Shown piece after piece: positions 48,871 through 59,893 of a stretch of DNA of 64,000 nt; within the stretch, counting starts at the first letter, position 1, and every line of letters begins with the position of its first letter. The notes below the pieces were generated by a model. It was not told where the DNA came from. It saw only the letters and a list, made by a program, of their open reading frames with translations, and did no database searches. The position numbers and the translations under genes were made by a program. The stretch comes from Voacanga thouarsii (lineage: Eukaryota; Streptophyta; Magnoliopsida; Gentianales; Apocynaceae): positions 3,326,001 through 3,390,000 of the forward strand of contig JANUWF010001481.1 in NCBI GenBank assembly GCA_026120185.1. The letters run 5' to 3'.

Positions 48871-49321
48871 TATTTTATTCCACCAATGGGGGATCTATAA
48901 ATTGTACTAAATTCAATCGTAGGAATCAGAATTCTTAATTCCTTCACAGTTCTTTCCAAATTGCAGTCAAAATCTTGATTGCGGTCAAAATTACGAAAAT
49001 ACCCCTGATACCTCCAATGGCTTAATTTATATTAGAATACTTGTCTCATCACACTAATCAATTTTTGTTCTTAATGTACTCTTAAATTCTCACTTTATTA
49101 AAAGTAGTCACAATATGAAAAATTAGGGTATGAATAGAACAATTTCGAAATTCCATTCAGGTCTCCATAATTTCAAAATTCTAATAATGCCCTTAAATAT
49201 TGTTATCATACCAAAACGTTCATCTCATTTTACTCATCATTTCTTTTTCTGATCACATATACAAATTCTTATTCTACACATAGTAGCAGTCGATTAAAAT
49301 ACAAAAGTGAGGGTTATTACA
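48871..49321 (-). repeat. Solo LTR L2, right (5') part
   Basis: The 5' portion of L2 on the minus strand, starting TGTAATAACCCTC at 49321. The first five bases (48871-48875) are the SIRE target duplication. It contains GGGGTATTTTCGTAA (minus strand, near 48995), a phrase often seen in U3 regions. No coding content. Confidence 0.85.
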
Positions 49322-50199
49322 TATAAAGATAGCAGTTTCACATAATCACCTAATCATATATCAAACCAAATGACCAATAACACAATCTAGTCATACAGGC
49401 ATGTACTTTCACATAAAATATGTAATCCTTCTTCTTCTAGTGTCTGATCATCACTTTCTAACATATACAATATATTATTCATCACATCCTTCTCAAGATC
49501 ACCACATATCAAGTGCCACAATTCTACTCAAGTATATATAATTCACTAATAAACATGCATCGCAATAATCCATATTATGTGTAGAATAAGTTTAACTCAA
49601 GAAGGACAAGATTATACCTTTCTAAGTGAACCAACTAAGTTACTAACTTCTCTTCTTCTTGTTGTTTCCTTTTCTCTCTATTTCTTTTTCTTTCTCTCTC
49701 TTTTCTTCTTTCTTCCTCACGATTGCTTTCTCTGTCTCTTCTTTTCTCTCTTTCTTTCCTTTATGTTTCGGCCTCTCTCTTTCTCTCTCTCCTATTTCTT
49801 TCTTCAATTATTCCCACCTTGTATTCTACTCTTGCTCCTCCTATTTATAGTGTTTCTCCTAATCAATTATTGGTGAATTGTCATGCTTATCATCAACAGA
49901 AAGGTGTAGAAGTTTATAGAAAGTGATGAGGTGTCTAGGTGAACCATCAAGGTCTAGAAACTTATGGAAAGCAATAGAACATTATAGAATATCCTAGTAG
50001 CATATAATTGAAGTTTGTAGAAAGTTATAAAATATATGATACTATAATAAATATTATAACAATAGAATAATATAAGACAATAAAATATAATGTATATTAA
50101 TATAATATACTATATATTAATATAATATAATATAATATAATAATATTACACTCTAATATAATATAATAATATACTAATGTAAGATACTATCAACATTTC

Positions 50200-50238
<39 letters not shown>

Positions 50239-50839
50239 ATATAAGTTTATAGAAATAATATTTTATATAAGGAATTATTAAGGTGGCCACCACATAGATT
50301 AATCATCAAAATCCTTAATTAGGGTGGGCCCACCACATGGATGACTCATCTAAAATCATTAAGAATGGTGGGGTCATCTAACTTTATAAAAGAAAATACT
50401 AATACTAATAAAAATATCTAAAGTCTTTAATAATTAATGTGGACCACCCCTAAGATAAGGTGTAAAAATATTATTAGGCCAGCCACATATAGCAATTAAT
50501 AAGTGGACCATAATATCGTATGTTATATTTATATACATATATATATATATATATATATTATAATAATTACATTAACAAAATAAATATATTCTAATTAATC
50601 ATATATCATGTAAGTTATTATTTCTAAATAAGCAAGCATATAGCACAAACATATAAGGACGTTTATACATGCAAATTAACATGACTAGGAGAATAATTGC
50701 AATCAAGGAATATTTCTGGACTTATAGAACATCTCTCCAACTAACATTTCCCAACATAATTCCTTCTCGACTTTTACCAATTGAATTGGTCGTACATTAC
50801 TTAATGCTTTTCACAAGGATTCCTAAGGAGGGTGTTACA
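49322..50839 (-). repeat. Solo LTR L1, right (5') part
   Basis: On the minus strand it starts TGTAACACCCTCC at 50839. A TATAAATAGGAG box lies at 49839-49850, followed on the minus strand by a GA-rich transcribed leader (49640-49800). Two AT microsatellites lie at about 50204-50230 and 50530-50560. The 99-residue hydrophobic frame at 49577-49876 is the antisense of the GA-rich stretch and is not a gene. Confidence 0.85.
49842..49850 (-). promoter_or_regulatory. TATA box of LTR L1
   Basis: CTATAAATAG on the minus strand, about 990 bases from the LTR start, with the same following AGGAGCAAG context as the TATA box of LTR D. Confidence 0.65.
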
Positions 50840-50844
50840 AAATA

Positions 50845-50943
50845 AAACAAATGTAAATTATATGTACTCTCCTAATAAAAGTAAATTATTTTTTCTCTCT
50901 CTTCTTTTCTCTTACAAAATTTTTTGTGAACCAAACATTACAT
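50845..50943. mobile_element. MITE-like element, right part
   Basis: Continuation of the element begun at 5132, resuming after the duplicated AAATA. It ends TTTTTTGTGAACCAAACA, an imperfect inverted copy of the left end. Confidence 0.4.
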
Positions 50944-50952
50944 AAGTGGCTA

Positions 50953-51640
50953 AGAGCCCTCAGGGCACATTTAATAAAATTGAAATCTGAATATTTAAGT
51001 ATTGAATTTTGAAAATTGAAGTTTGAAGATTGAATTCTGAAGTCTAAATTAATTATAATTCATTTTTACACTATATTTTTGTTATAATTTATATTAAATA
51101 TAAAATAATGTTAATAATTAAATAAGTATTTAATATATTCAGACTCCAGACTTAATAATTATATGAGTATTTAACATATTAAAATTTTATACTTAAGTAA
51201 CTTTCAATTCATTTAACTGTATAACAGGAATTAGTGATAACAAAAATCTCTTATCAAACGTACTTAATTAATTGAACACTTAATATTATCTGTTATTAAA
51301 CATATTTAATGAAATAAGTACTTAATTAATTTTAAATATTTAATTGATGACCTATTTGATAACCTAATTAAGTACTTAAAATTAATTAATTAAGTATTTA
51401 TTTCACTAGGATTGTTTGGTAATGGATAATATTAAGTATTTAATTAGTTAAATGCATTTGATAACATATTTTTTTATCACTCAATTGATTAATACATATT
51501 GAAATCATATTATAAATTTGAAATCTAAATATGTTAAATATTTATATACTTATTAATATTACTTTATATTTAATCTAAATAGTAATAGAATATAGTATAA
51601 AAATGAATTATAATTAATTCAGACTTTGAGCTCGTTTGAT
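50953..51640. mobile_element. Foldback MITE, near-complete palindrome
   Basis: The left half reads into the right half as an inverted repeat centred near 51340. Matching blocks include CTTAATATTATC (near 51281) against GATAATATTAAG (near 51427), AATAAGTACTTAATTAATTTT against AAAATTAATTAATTAAGTATT, and AATTAATTATAATTCATTTTT (near 51048) against its complement near 51602-51622. The ends resemble each other (GGGCACATTTAATAAAATTG and GAGCTCGTTTGATAAAATTG families). There is no ORF. Such foldback elements are moved in trans; the superfamily is not determinable by eye. Confidence 0.7.
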
Positions 51641-52560
51641 AAAATTGAAATTTGAATATTAAAATCTAAATATTGAAGCACTCAATTCTAAAAATTAAAA
51701 TCTGAACACTAAATCTGAAATTTGAAGTTTAAATCTGAAGTTTAATTAATTATAATTCATTCTATACTATATTTTATTATAATTTATATTAAACATAAAA
51801 AATATTAATAATTAGATGAGTATTTAACATATTTAGGTTTCAAACTCGTAGTTTTCAATTTACTTAAAATTTATAACATGATTTTAGTACGTCTTAATCA
51901 ATTAAGTGATAAAAAAAAAATACATTACGAAACATACATAATATTAATAGTTATCAAACACACTTAATGACATAAGTACTTATTTAATTAATTTTAAGTG
52001 CTTAATCAATAAGATCATTTTCTCATGAGTTTTTCTAGGAAACAATTAAATTTGAGCTCAATAATTTAATATATTCTATTGAATTCAATTGTTAAATGTG
52101 GCATGGTCACATGAATTGTCAATTGAATATGAGAATTAAGAATTTGAATGAGATGCATTTTGGTCATGTTGTCTCATTCAAAGTATTATATTGATCGAGT
52201 GGGATAATTATTAATTCCAGCAATTTCAATTAGTTTAAGAGTGCAATTATGTTTTTTTTTAGTGGAATGGAACGTAATTAATAAATTATTTTAAATTAAC
52301 AAACTAAATTATTAGGGTTTAGTCTAAATGTATTCGGTTAGGACCCTTCAGTGGTTGATAATTATGAGACAAAAATAAATTATAAATGTTTATAATTTAT
52401 TAATGATAAATTGCAAGAAACCAAAAATCATATTTAAAATGGAGTAGGAGTCATCAAACATGCCCTTCATATTTCAGTCTTCAGAATTTAAATATTTAGA
52501 TTTTAATTTTATCAAATAAGTTGAGTTACCAAATAGATCCTAAATTAAGATTTGAGGGAT
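51630..52560. mobile_element. Second, partial copy of the foldback MITE
   Basis: From GAGCTCGTTTGATAAAATTG at about 51630 the sequence repeats the left arm of the element at 50953 for about 380 bases. After unrelated DNA at about 52020-52440, an inverted end appears near 52480-52530 (TTTTAATTTTATCAAATAAG). The middle (52030-52440) may be older flanking DNA or another insertion; I recognise nothing in it. Confidence 0.5.
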
Positions 52561-52986
52561 ACTAAATCGATTAAATCATTAATTTGTTTCTTTTTTCCAA
52601 AAAATAAAACCCCAAAAAATTATGACTGGTCCCACACTTTTCCAAGTTTTTTTCCCTTTTTCTTTTCCCCTAATCTCCTTTTTTCTCCAAAAACCAACTG
52701 CTAGAACTGGTGCTGGATTACTTCTCCACCATATTTTCTTCTTCCTCTCCCTCTTTTCTATTTCCTCCTTCTTTACCTCCACCACGACTATTGGATCTCC
52801 TTTTACTCTAGCCACCACATGACCACTCGCTTGCCTCCTTCCTATCTTCTTCCCCTCCCTCCTCTTTTCCTCCTCCTACTCCTGAGGGTGCCAACTACAT
52901 TATATCAATATATTATAATAATGATAGAAACTATTTGTGAAATTAATATGATAATAATAAATAACATTCTTATAAAATCATAAATT
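52561..52986. other. Unassigned pyrimidine-rich DNA
   Basis: CT-rich stretches at 52650-52880 with short opposing frames of biased composition. No domain, LTR end or RNA gene recognised. Confidence 0.4.
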
Positions 52987-53458
52987 TTACAAACAAAAAT
53001 TATGAGAAAAATGAGAAAAATAAAATATATAAAATAAAACATTTACATAGAATTGTGAGCGATATTCCTTCATAAAAAAAATCTTAAAAATAGCATTTGA
53101 GGTAAAAGTCTCAACAATTTCTCTTTTGATGTTAAAAACTATTGTATATGCAAGAAACTCAATTTCCATTTTGTTTCGTAATCTTGTTTTCACAATTTTC
53201 ATAGCTGAAAATGCTTACTCACTAGCTAGTTGCTATAGGTACTAAAAGAGTTAAAATAAGTTTAACCAACCTATCAAGCAGATAATATATTTTTTATTTT
53301 CTTGTGTCTATTAGAACAACACATAGATGTGATAAAGAAGACAAATTTTGCAATTTCAGATTATTGTGCATATTACACTCAAAATGCCTCAACTGAAATT
53401 TCAAAGTTTTATCCTCAATGAAATCAAGAGGACAATATTCTTATGCTAAACTACATAT
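52987..53458 (-). pseudogene. hAT transposase, C-terminal relic
   Basis: On the minus strand the pieces read DFIEDKTLKFQLRHFECNMH (about 53430), LKLQNLSSLSHLCVVLIDTR, LLDRLVKLILTLLVPIATS (about 53280), then a stop, AFSAMKIVKTRLRNKMEIEF (53205 onward) and LAYTIVFNIKREIVETF. The block LTL..P.AT(S/T)ER(A/S)FSAMK.VK(T/N).LR..M is the hallmark of the hAT dimerisation region in plant TTF-type/MYM-type transposases. The Arg before AFSAMK is a stop and the N-terminal four-fifths is absent. The left edge of the Q3 LTR lies immediately upstream of the relic, so Q3 probably inserted into this gene. Confidence 0.8.
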
Positions 53459-55327
53459 TGAAGGATCACGGGAAAATAAAAACACAGTGGAAAATGAGAA
53501 TTTAAAATTTTTCCCAAGTCAAAATTTAAGAATATTTACTTTTGGATCGCTTAAATTGAATAATTGAAGAATTAGGGTTTGACAAAATGTTTTGATTTAT
53601 CACGACTACTTGTTCCGTAAAAATTCCAGCTTAGTGTCTTATTCCTTTTCATCAAACACATGCACTAAGATTGCTAGCTTTCAATCTTCCAAAGTATTTT
53701 CCAACCGCCTATAGACTATGTACATGTGAAAGTAGAATAAGGATGAAAGAATATTAATTTTGGAAGGATTCTTGAAAGAACTTAATCAAGAAAAATGAAA
53801 AGGAATAGTGGCGGCTAGCTCCCGGTAAAAATGAAAGCTTTCATTTTAGTTTTTACTTGTAGCTTTTTGTTTTTTACTTGTTCTTCAGTCAGCAAATATG
53901 TGAAATCCAATTCACGTATGTCACTTGTAACCAGTGAAAAACAACATAGCCTTTTTCCTTTTTTTTATTTTTTAATTAATCTTTGTTTTCCTTTTCCTAC
54001 ATCTATGTTTCTTATTCCTTTCCTTTCCATTTTTCTTTTCTTTCTTGAGGCGGCAACTAGTTTCTAAAACAAACTTTGCAATCTCAATTACTTTGGTTGG
54101 CCAAGGTTTTTCTTAATTAACCCAAGACTAATTAAATAACTCTTTTATTAATTAATTAATTTACTTGGATCCAATATAAAATTACTCAAAATAATTAATT
54201 AATAAACTAATTTAATTAAATTGACCCAATAAATTATTATAACCCAAATAAATAAATAATTGGACTCTTTGAAAAAATTTTCCAATATTAATTTCACCCA
54301 ATAAGCCCATATAGTAAATAAAATGTACTAAGGTTACTTGAGCTACTCTGGGAACCAAAAAACATATTATTTCTGACTATTAAAATGATCAAAATACCCT
54401 TACTAACGAAGAGCAATATTTAATCACTTTAAATATTTCATTTATCACTATATTAAAATTTTAATCCCAAGAATAACATTGTAAGTGCGATGTCCTTGAT
54501 GTGCAGGTGTATTGACAAAAATACCCATCTACATAACACCTGTCATTGAGATAAGAAAAATGCGCTAACATCTTTCTCAATGACATCTACCATATTTTAA
54601 TAACTAGTCTGACAATCCATGACTTCCAATATGTATCCACTTATCTCCAGGAGCTACCCAAAAGTATACATACTTAATCACGTTTCTTAGGACCCTGGAT
54701 TATCTATATTATCCCAGACAATCACAAAGGGGCGATTTCTTCACGTAATAAAGTATAAAAATTTTATTATATAACTCCGTCTTAATTAACTAGAGTTATA
54801 TACACAATGTTCAAGGTTATTGGCCTTGTTATAAGACTCACCCATCATATATCAAAGTGCACAAGTCTAGCTTCACCAAACCACTAGCTTATATTCAAGT
54901 CTTAGACTCATCCATGCAGTAGTAGCGATAAAATAATCTTTATTTATTTTAGTACTTTTGTCAAGATTATTATCACGTGGTCCAATTCTATGTATTCCAA
55001 ATAAGCTTGTACTATTGCGTGAGTAGACTACTCACTGGTTAAAGGTAAACCATTCCCTATTTAGAAACTATAGTATAATGATCTAAACCTTGATGAAGTA
55101 TTCAACTTCATCAATCTTTCAAGAACATTTTTTGTTCATGTGTCAATAGACTATAATTTACGCATTCCTTATTGTAAAAGCATAGCCTATTCACATAGAT
55201 TACTTACTAATGCACATAAATCTTAATGTGCACATATATGTTAACAAACAAATATTAATGAATGAAATATTTTATTAATTTCAAAAATACAAAAATACAT
55301 AGTCTATTTTGGGCATACATTCCAACA
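53459..55327 (-). repeat. Q3 3' LTR (Ty1/copia, 1.87 kb)
   Basis: On the minus strand it starts TGTTGGAATGTATGCCC at 55327 and ends CCCGTGATCCTTCA at 53459, in agreement with the Q1 LTR ends. Blocks near 54345-54420 and 54600-54720 align with Q1 and Q2. A polypurine tract (GAAATGGGAGAT on the minus strand, 55328-55339) lies just inside. The 78-residue frame at 53831-54067 is hydrophobic and low-complexity, and not supported as a gene. Confidence 0.85.
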
Positions 55328-56830
55328 ATCTCCCATTTCAACTAAATGGACTATGATAGTCCATATGTGCCTATGCCTATAACATCTAAGTCTCTTTGAA
55401 AAGCCTTTTTTGTCAAATCCTTAGTAAATGAGTCCATCAGATTATTTGTAGAGGAAATTTGATAAATCAATATCTCTCATTTCTGAATGAACTCTCGAAT
55501 TAGATGATATTTTCTCTCAATATGGTAAATGAGTCCGCTAGATTATTTGTAGAAGAAGTTTGATAAATCAATATCTCCCATTTCTAAATAAACTCTTAGA
55601 TTAGGTGATACTTTCTCTCAATGTGCTTACCTTCCAATGGTTTCTTGGTTCCTTGCATTGTGACACAACTCTAGAATTGTCATAAAATATGGTAATGGGC
55701 CTACCTATTTATGATACAACTTCAAGTTTTGTAAGAAACTTCCAGAGCCAAGCCACTTTTTTTGAAGCTGTCACATACTTAATTTCCATAGTGGAATCAA
55801 TAATATAAAATTGCTCAACACTCCTTCATGAAATAGCCCCTTCAGACAAAAATAAAAACATATCCACTAGTAGATTTCCTTTCATCTTTATCTACCTAGA
55901 AGTCTAAATTAGTGTAACCGGTAGGAATCAGTACATCAGTTCTGTAAACAAACATATAATCCCTCTTTCCCTTTAGGTACTTGAGTATATAATTTACAAC
56001 TTGCCAATGTTCTTCCCTTGGGTTTGATTGATATCCGCTAACCATGCCTACAACAAAGCAGATATCTAGCCTTGTATAAAGCATGTCATACATGAGACTT
56101 TCCACTGCTAAAACATATGGAATCTTACTCATCCTTTCCTTTTCTTCATGTGTCTTAGGACACTGTTTAGAAGATAAGATCAATCCGTGCCTAATGGGTA
56201 CGATTGCCCTTTTACACTGATCCATGCTAAGCCTAGATAATATCTTGTCAATGTAAGTAAATTGAGATAAGCCTAACATGTTTCGCTTGCTATCTTTGAG
56301 AAGCTTTATACCAAGAATGTAGCTAGCTTCTCTCATATCTTTTATACTAAATTGACTTGATAGCCAAACCTTTATAGATAATAATATCCGTACATTATTT
56401 CCAATAAGTAGAATATCATCTACATAAAGTACCATAAAAGACACATTGTTGCCATCTATTTTCGTATACACACATGGTTTATCTTTGTACGAAACCGTAA
56501 GACTTTACAGTTTTACCAAAATGTATGTTCCATGCATATGATGCTTACTTAAGTCCATAAATGGACTTTTTAAACTTGTAGACTATATATTCTTAGCTTT
56601 TCATAATAAAGCCTTCAAGCTAGGTCATTTAGATGTCATTACTAAGATAGCCATTAAGAAAGGTTATATTGACATCCATTTGCCATATCTCGTAGTCATA
56701 CTGACATGCGATGGCCAAGAGAATGCAGATGGACTTAAGCATGACAACAGGTGAAAAGGTCTCCTCATAATCGATCCCTTCTTTCTGAGTATAACCTTTT
56801 ATAACCAACTTTGTTTTATAAGTTTTCACT
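55328..56830 (-). pseudogene. Q3 reverse transcriptase and RNase H region
   Basis: Minus strand. RT: LVIKGYTQKEGIDYEETFSP and QMDVNITFLNGYLSNDI (56829-56629), then a 191-codon frame from 56471 with FMVLYVDDILLIGN (YVDD at 56415-56426), KDMREASYILGIKLL, LSQFTYIDKILSRLSM, YTRLDICFVVGMVSGYQSNP, and the RNase H start HWQVVNYILKYLKGKRDYMF. RNase H continues in broken form to about 55640. A 101-bp tandem duplication at 55425-55626 lies in its C-terminal part. Stops and frameshifts elsewhere make it inactive. Confidence 0.88.
55425..55626 (-). repeat. 101-bp tandem duplication in Q3 RNase H tail
   Basis: TAAATGAGTCC starts at 55425 and again at 55526; both units contain AGATTATTTGTAGA, TTTGATAAATCAATATCTC and TTTCTCTCAAT. 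101 is not a multiple of three, so it shifts the reading frame. Confidence 0.8.
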
Positions 56831-57053
56831 TTTCTATTTGTGCCTCTCTTTCTTTTGTATAGCTACCTACACTCTATAAGTTTAATCCCTTTAGGTGCAA
56901 TGACAAAATCCAGACTTGATTGAGATACATTGACTCAATTTCAACATCCACTGCTACTTGCTGTCTATCTACATCAACATTTACAATGGTCTTATCATTT
57001 CTAATGGGATCTTTTTCTTCATGGTCAGAGACTACCTCAAAGGCTTCTCCAGT

Positions 57054-58520
57054 CTATCTTTCCAGAACCTTAGATATCCTTCCACTACGATTTGGTTTAT
57101 TTCGTATAGGAACATCTTGTTGTGCCTCTTTATGTTCTTCAACTAGGATACTAGAAGTTAGAGTATCATTTAACTTCTCTTCTAATTCCATCTTACTTGA
57201 GACCTTAGTGGATGCATTTTGTTCATCCTTTAAGTATCTAATATGATTACTAACAAGCATTTTTTGCTCTTGAGGATGATAAAAGTCTCTACCATTTTTT
57301 CCTTTTAGATACCTTACAAAGTAGCACAATTCCGATCTTGAATCTAGCTTACTTCCCTGAGTCAGTACATAAGCTGGATAACCCTATACCTTGAGATGAT
57401 TCATACTGACCTTTCGTCCAGTCTATATCTCATAAGGCGTCCTAAGTACTGATTTAGAAGGCACCAAATTTAAAATACATATTACTGTCTCTAGAGCATA
57501 TCCTCAAAAAGAAGTAGGGAGAGTTATATGACTCATCATGCTTTTAACTATTTCCATCAAATTTCTATTTCTTTTCTCAGCTACTTTATTCTATTAGGGA
57601 GTCTCAGGTGCAGTCAGCTGAGATACTATTTCCTGATGTGTCAAGTAGTCCGAAAATTCACCAAGGAGGTACTCTCCACCATGATCCGATCTAAGCTTTT
57701 TTATTAGCTTATATGTTTGACGCTCCACTTTAGCCTTAAGCTTCTTGAATTTATTAAAAGAGTTAGACTTGTGCCTTATCAAATAAATGTAATCAAAACA
57801 CGTATGATCATCCATAAAAGTAATGAAATATTTATACCCTCCTCTAGTTAGTGTAGATATAGAACCACAAACATCAGTGTGAACTGACTCAAGTATTTCC
57901 TTAGTTCTTTCCACTTTTTGAGTAAAGGACCTTTTGGTCATTTTACCCATAAGACAAGATTCACACTGAAACCATTCTTCTAATTTCAACGAGTCCAAAG
58001 ACCCATTTTGGATTAACCTCTAAATCTGATTAGGATTTATGTGTCATAATCTTAAGTACCATAAATGTAAGTTATTTGATGTGATCTTTCCCTTCTTATT
58101 GTTAAGTTCAGTCTGAGTATTATTTATCTGATGACTTATAGGATTAAATACATGTATCCATAAAAAATAATTTTTCCATCTCTATTGATTGAAATACAAG
58201 AATGGAAAGAAACATAATGTCTTTGATTAATCAATCTTGAAACTGAAATCAAATTTTGTTTAAAATCATAAATATATAAAATATTTTTTAAAACTAAAAT
58301 TCTATTACAATCAAATAAAAGTTCCAAGTCTTCCAATGCTTCAATCCACACTTGTGCACTATTTCCTACTTGTAATCCATGCTCTCTCTGTTGAGTGTCC
58401 TTATATCATGCTAAACCCCTACAAGGAGTTATAGATATGCTTAGTAGCTCTGGAATCAACAATCCAAGTGAATGGTGATCCAACCATCAAAATAGACTCT
58501 AAATAAAGAACAACACCTAA
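57054..58520 (-). pseudogene. Q3 protease and integrase region
   Basis: Minus strand. Protease region near 58440-58480 with FTWIVDS, where the catalytic DSG appears as DSR. Then NILYIYDFKQNLISVSRLIN (58351-58136). GAG-pre-integrase: MDSLKLEEWFQCESCLMGKM (57998) and the integrase core SVHTDVCGSISTLTRGGYKY (first Asp), FMDDHTCFDYIYLIRHKSNS, KKLRSDHGGEYLLGEFSDYL (second Asp in SDHG). It breaks off at the PQQNG region (57594). The integrase C-terminal part is YFVRYLKGKNGRDFYHPQEQ at 57320. Confidence 0.87.
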
Positions 58521-58527
58521 GGAGGAT

Positions 58528-59893
58528 GGTGTTGTGGTTTTGCATGCATTTGAAATAGTATAAACAATCCACATAAATCAAGCTGTAAATTAAAATATCA
58601 ATCACCAAAATCACACAATAGAGTAAGTATACCTATCGCATAGTATAAGGAATAACAAGTATCGAATCTATGAGAACGTAGAAATTACCACTACTTTGCT
58701 CTTATCTCATTGTCTAGCCAAATTAAATATGCAAAAAATAAATAATTACACTATACTAGGAAACCTATCATCTTTTCACTCAAAGAAGAGTTATAAGTTC
58801 ATTAAGAAATTTGAAAGAGAGAAAGGCCATGTAACAATGAGAATTCCCTCATTAAACACCTCAAAAACGAGTACCCCTTAGATCTATAAATCTTAACTCT
58901 ATGCACCATTTCCAGTCATAAATCAATCTCAATCTCTCTTAAGATCCTTAGTCTCTAAATTTGACTAATCAATATATCTACCTAATTAAGCAAATCCAAT
59001 GGGGCATTAAACATCACTCACAATCCCAAACTATCCGAAAGCCACAAAACCCTATCTCTAGGCGATTTCATAAACCCATTGATTATTAGCCCTAATCCAC
59101 AACCTCCCTCTCGGGTTAATTGAAGATGGTAAATATTAAATTAGTTAAGTGTGTGTTCAAGCCTTAACCTCATCGCGCGAAATCAATAAGAAAGAACAAC
59201 TAATTGAAGGAAATCAATTAAAACCCACACAACCAAGATAACACAATGAATACAAATAACCAAATGCCATAGAGATAAAATCATAGATCTAAGAAGAATA
59301 CATCATCCCAAAGTATAAAAATAGGGTACAACCCTTTATTATAATTAAAAATTAAATCTTAGAACAAAAATTACAAAGTAGATAACAAATAAAAGGGTTA
59401 GAAACACTCATACACAAACAATTTCTTCCTCCTCCTTGAGAGCTTCTTGCAATCCTCTCTTCCTCTTCCTTGAATCCCTTACTCCTTCTCTTCATTTTTG
59501 AGAGAAAAATGGCATCCTAGAGGATCTCTTGGTTGCTAGCTAACCAAATATATGTTCTAGGGTTTATGATATGGTATTTATAGTGTACAATTAAAAGAAA
59601 TGAAGGAAAAATGCAAAAAATTGTGAAACTACGCATTTCTGCACATGTAGGCAGCCTAGGGATGGTACTATTCACTACTGTTCATGTGAACAATGTTTGG
59701 TACTATTTATTTTTTTATTTTAGAAAATTTGATCCTAGGCGGCTAGCCACCACCTGTTGTGTGGCTTCTTTATTTTTCTTCCATTTTTGCTCCATTTTTC
59801 TTCCTTTCTTCACTTTCATCTTCAATTGCTCTTTTTTTTTATATTTCCTACAAAAATAAGATTGGAATGGTGTGGTGAGTGGTGATTTCAACA
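58528..59893 (-). repeat. Solo LTR inside Q3 (1.37 kb), unclassified
   Basis: The Q3 sequence is interrupted between protease and gag. The insert starts on the minus strand TGTTGAAATCACC at 59893 and ends CCACAACACC(A) at 58528. AGGAT occurs on both sides (58523-58527 and 59894-59898), a 5-bp target duplication, though the strict CA end would overlap it by one base. A TATA box, CTATAAATACC, lies on the minus strand at 59573-59583. No genes inside. A segment near 58620-58690 (GTAAGTATACC, TATCGAATC) resembles a phrase I have seen in other plant LTR elements, but I cannot assign it. Confidence 0.6.
59575..59583 (-). promoter_or_regulatory. TATA box of the solo LTR in Q3
   Basis: CTATAAATA on the minus strand, about 310 bases from the presumed LTR start. 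Confidence 0.5.

Noticed and set aside
49577..49876. A hydrophobic 99-residue frame that looks like a membrane protein.
   Set aside because: It is the antisense of a GA-rich transcribed stretch just downstream of the L1 TATA box. The composition follows the CT-rich DNA.
52579..52822. A possible small host gene on either strand.
   Set aside because: Biased composition, no recognisable domain, no start context or neighbour to support it.
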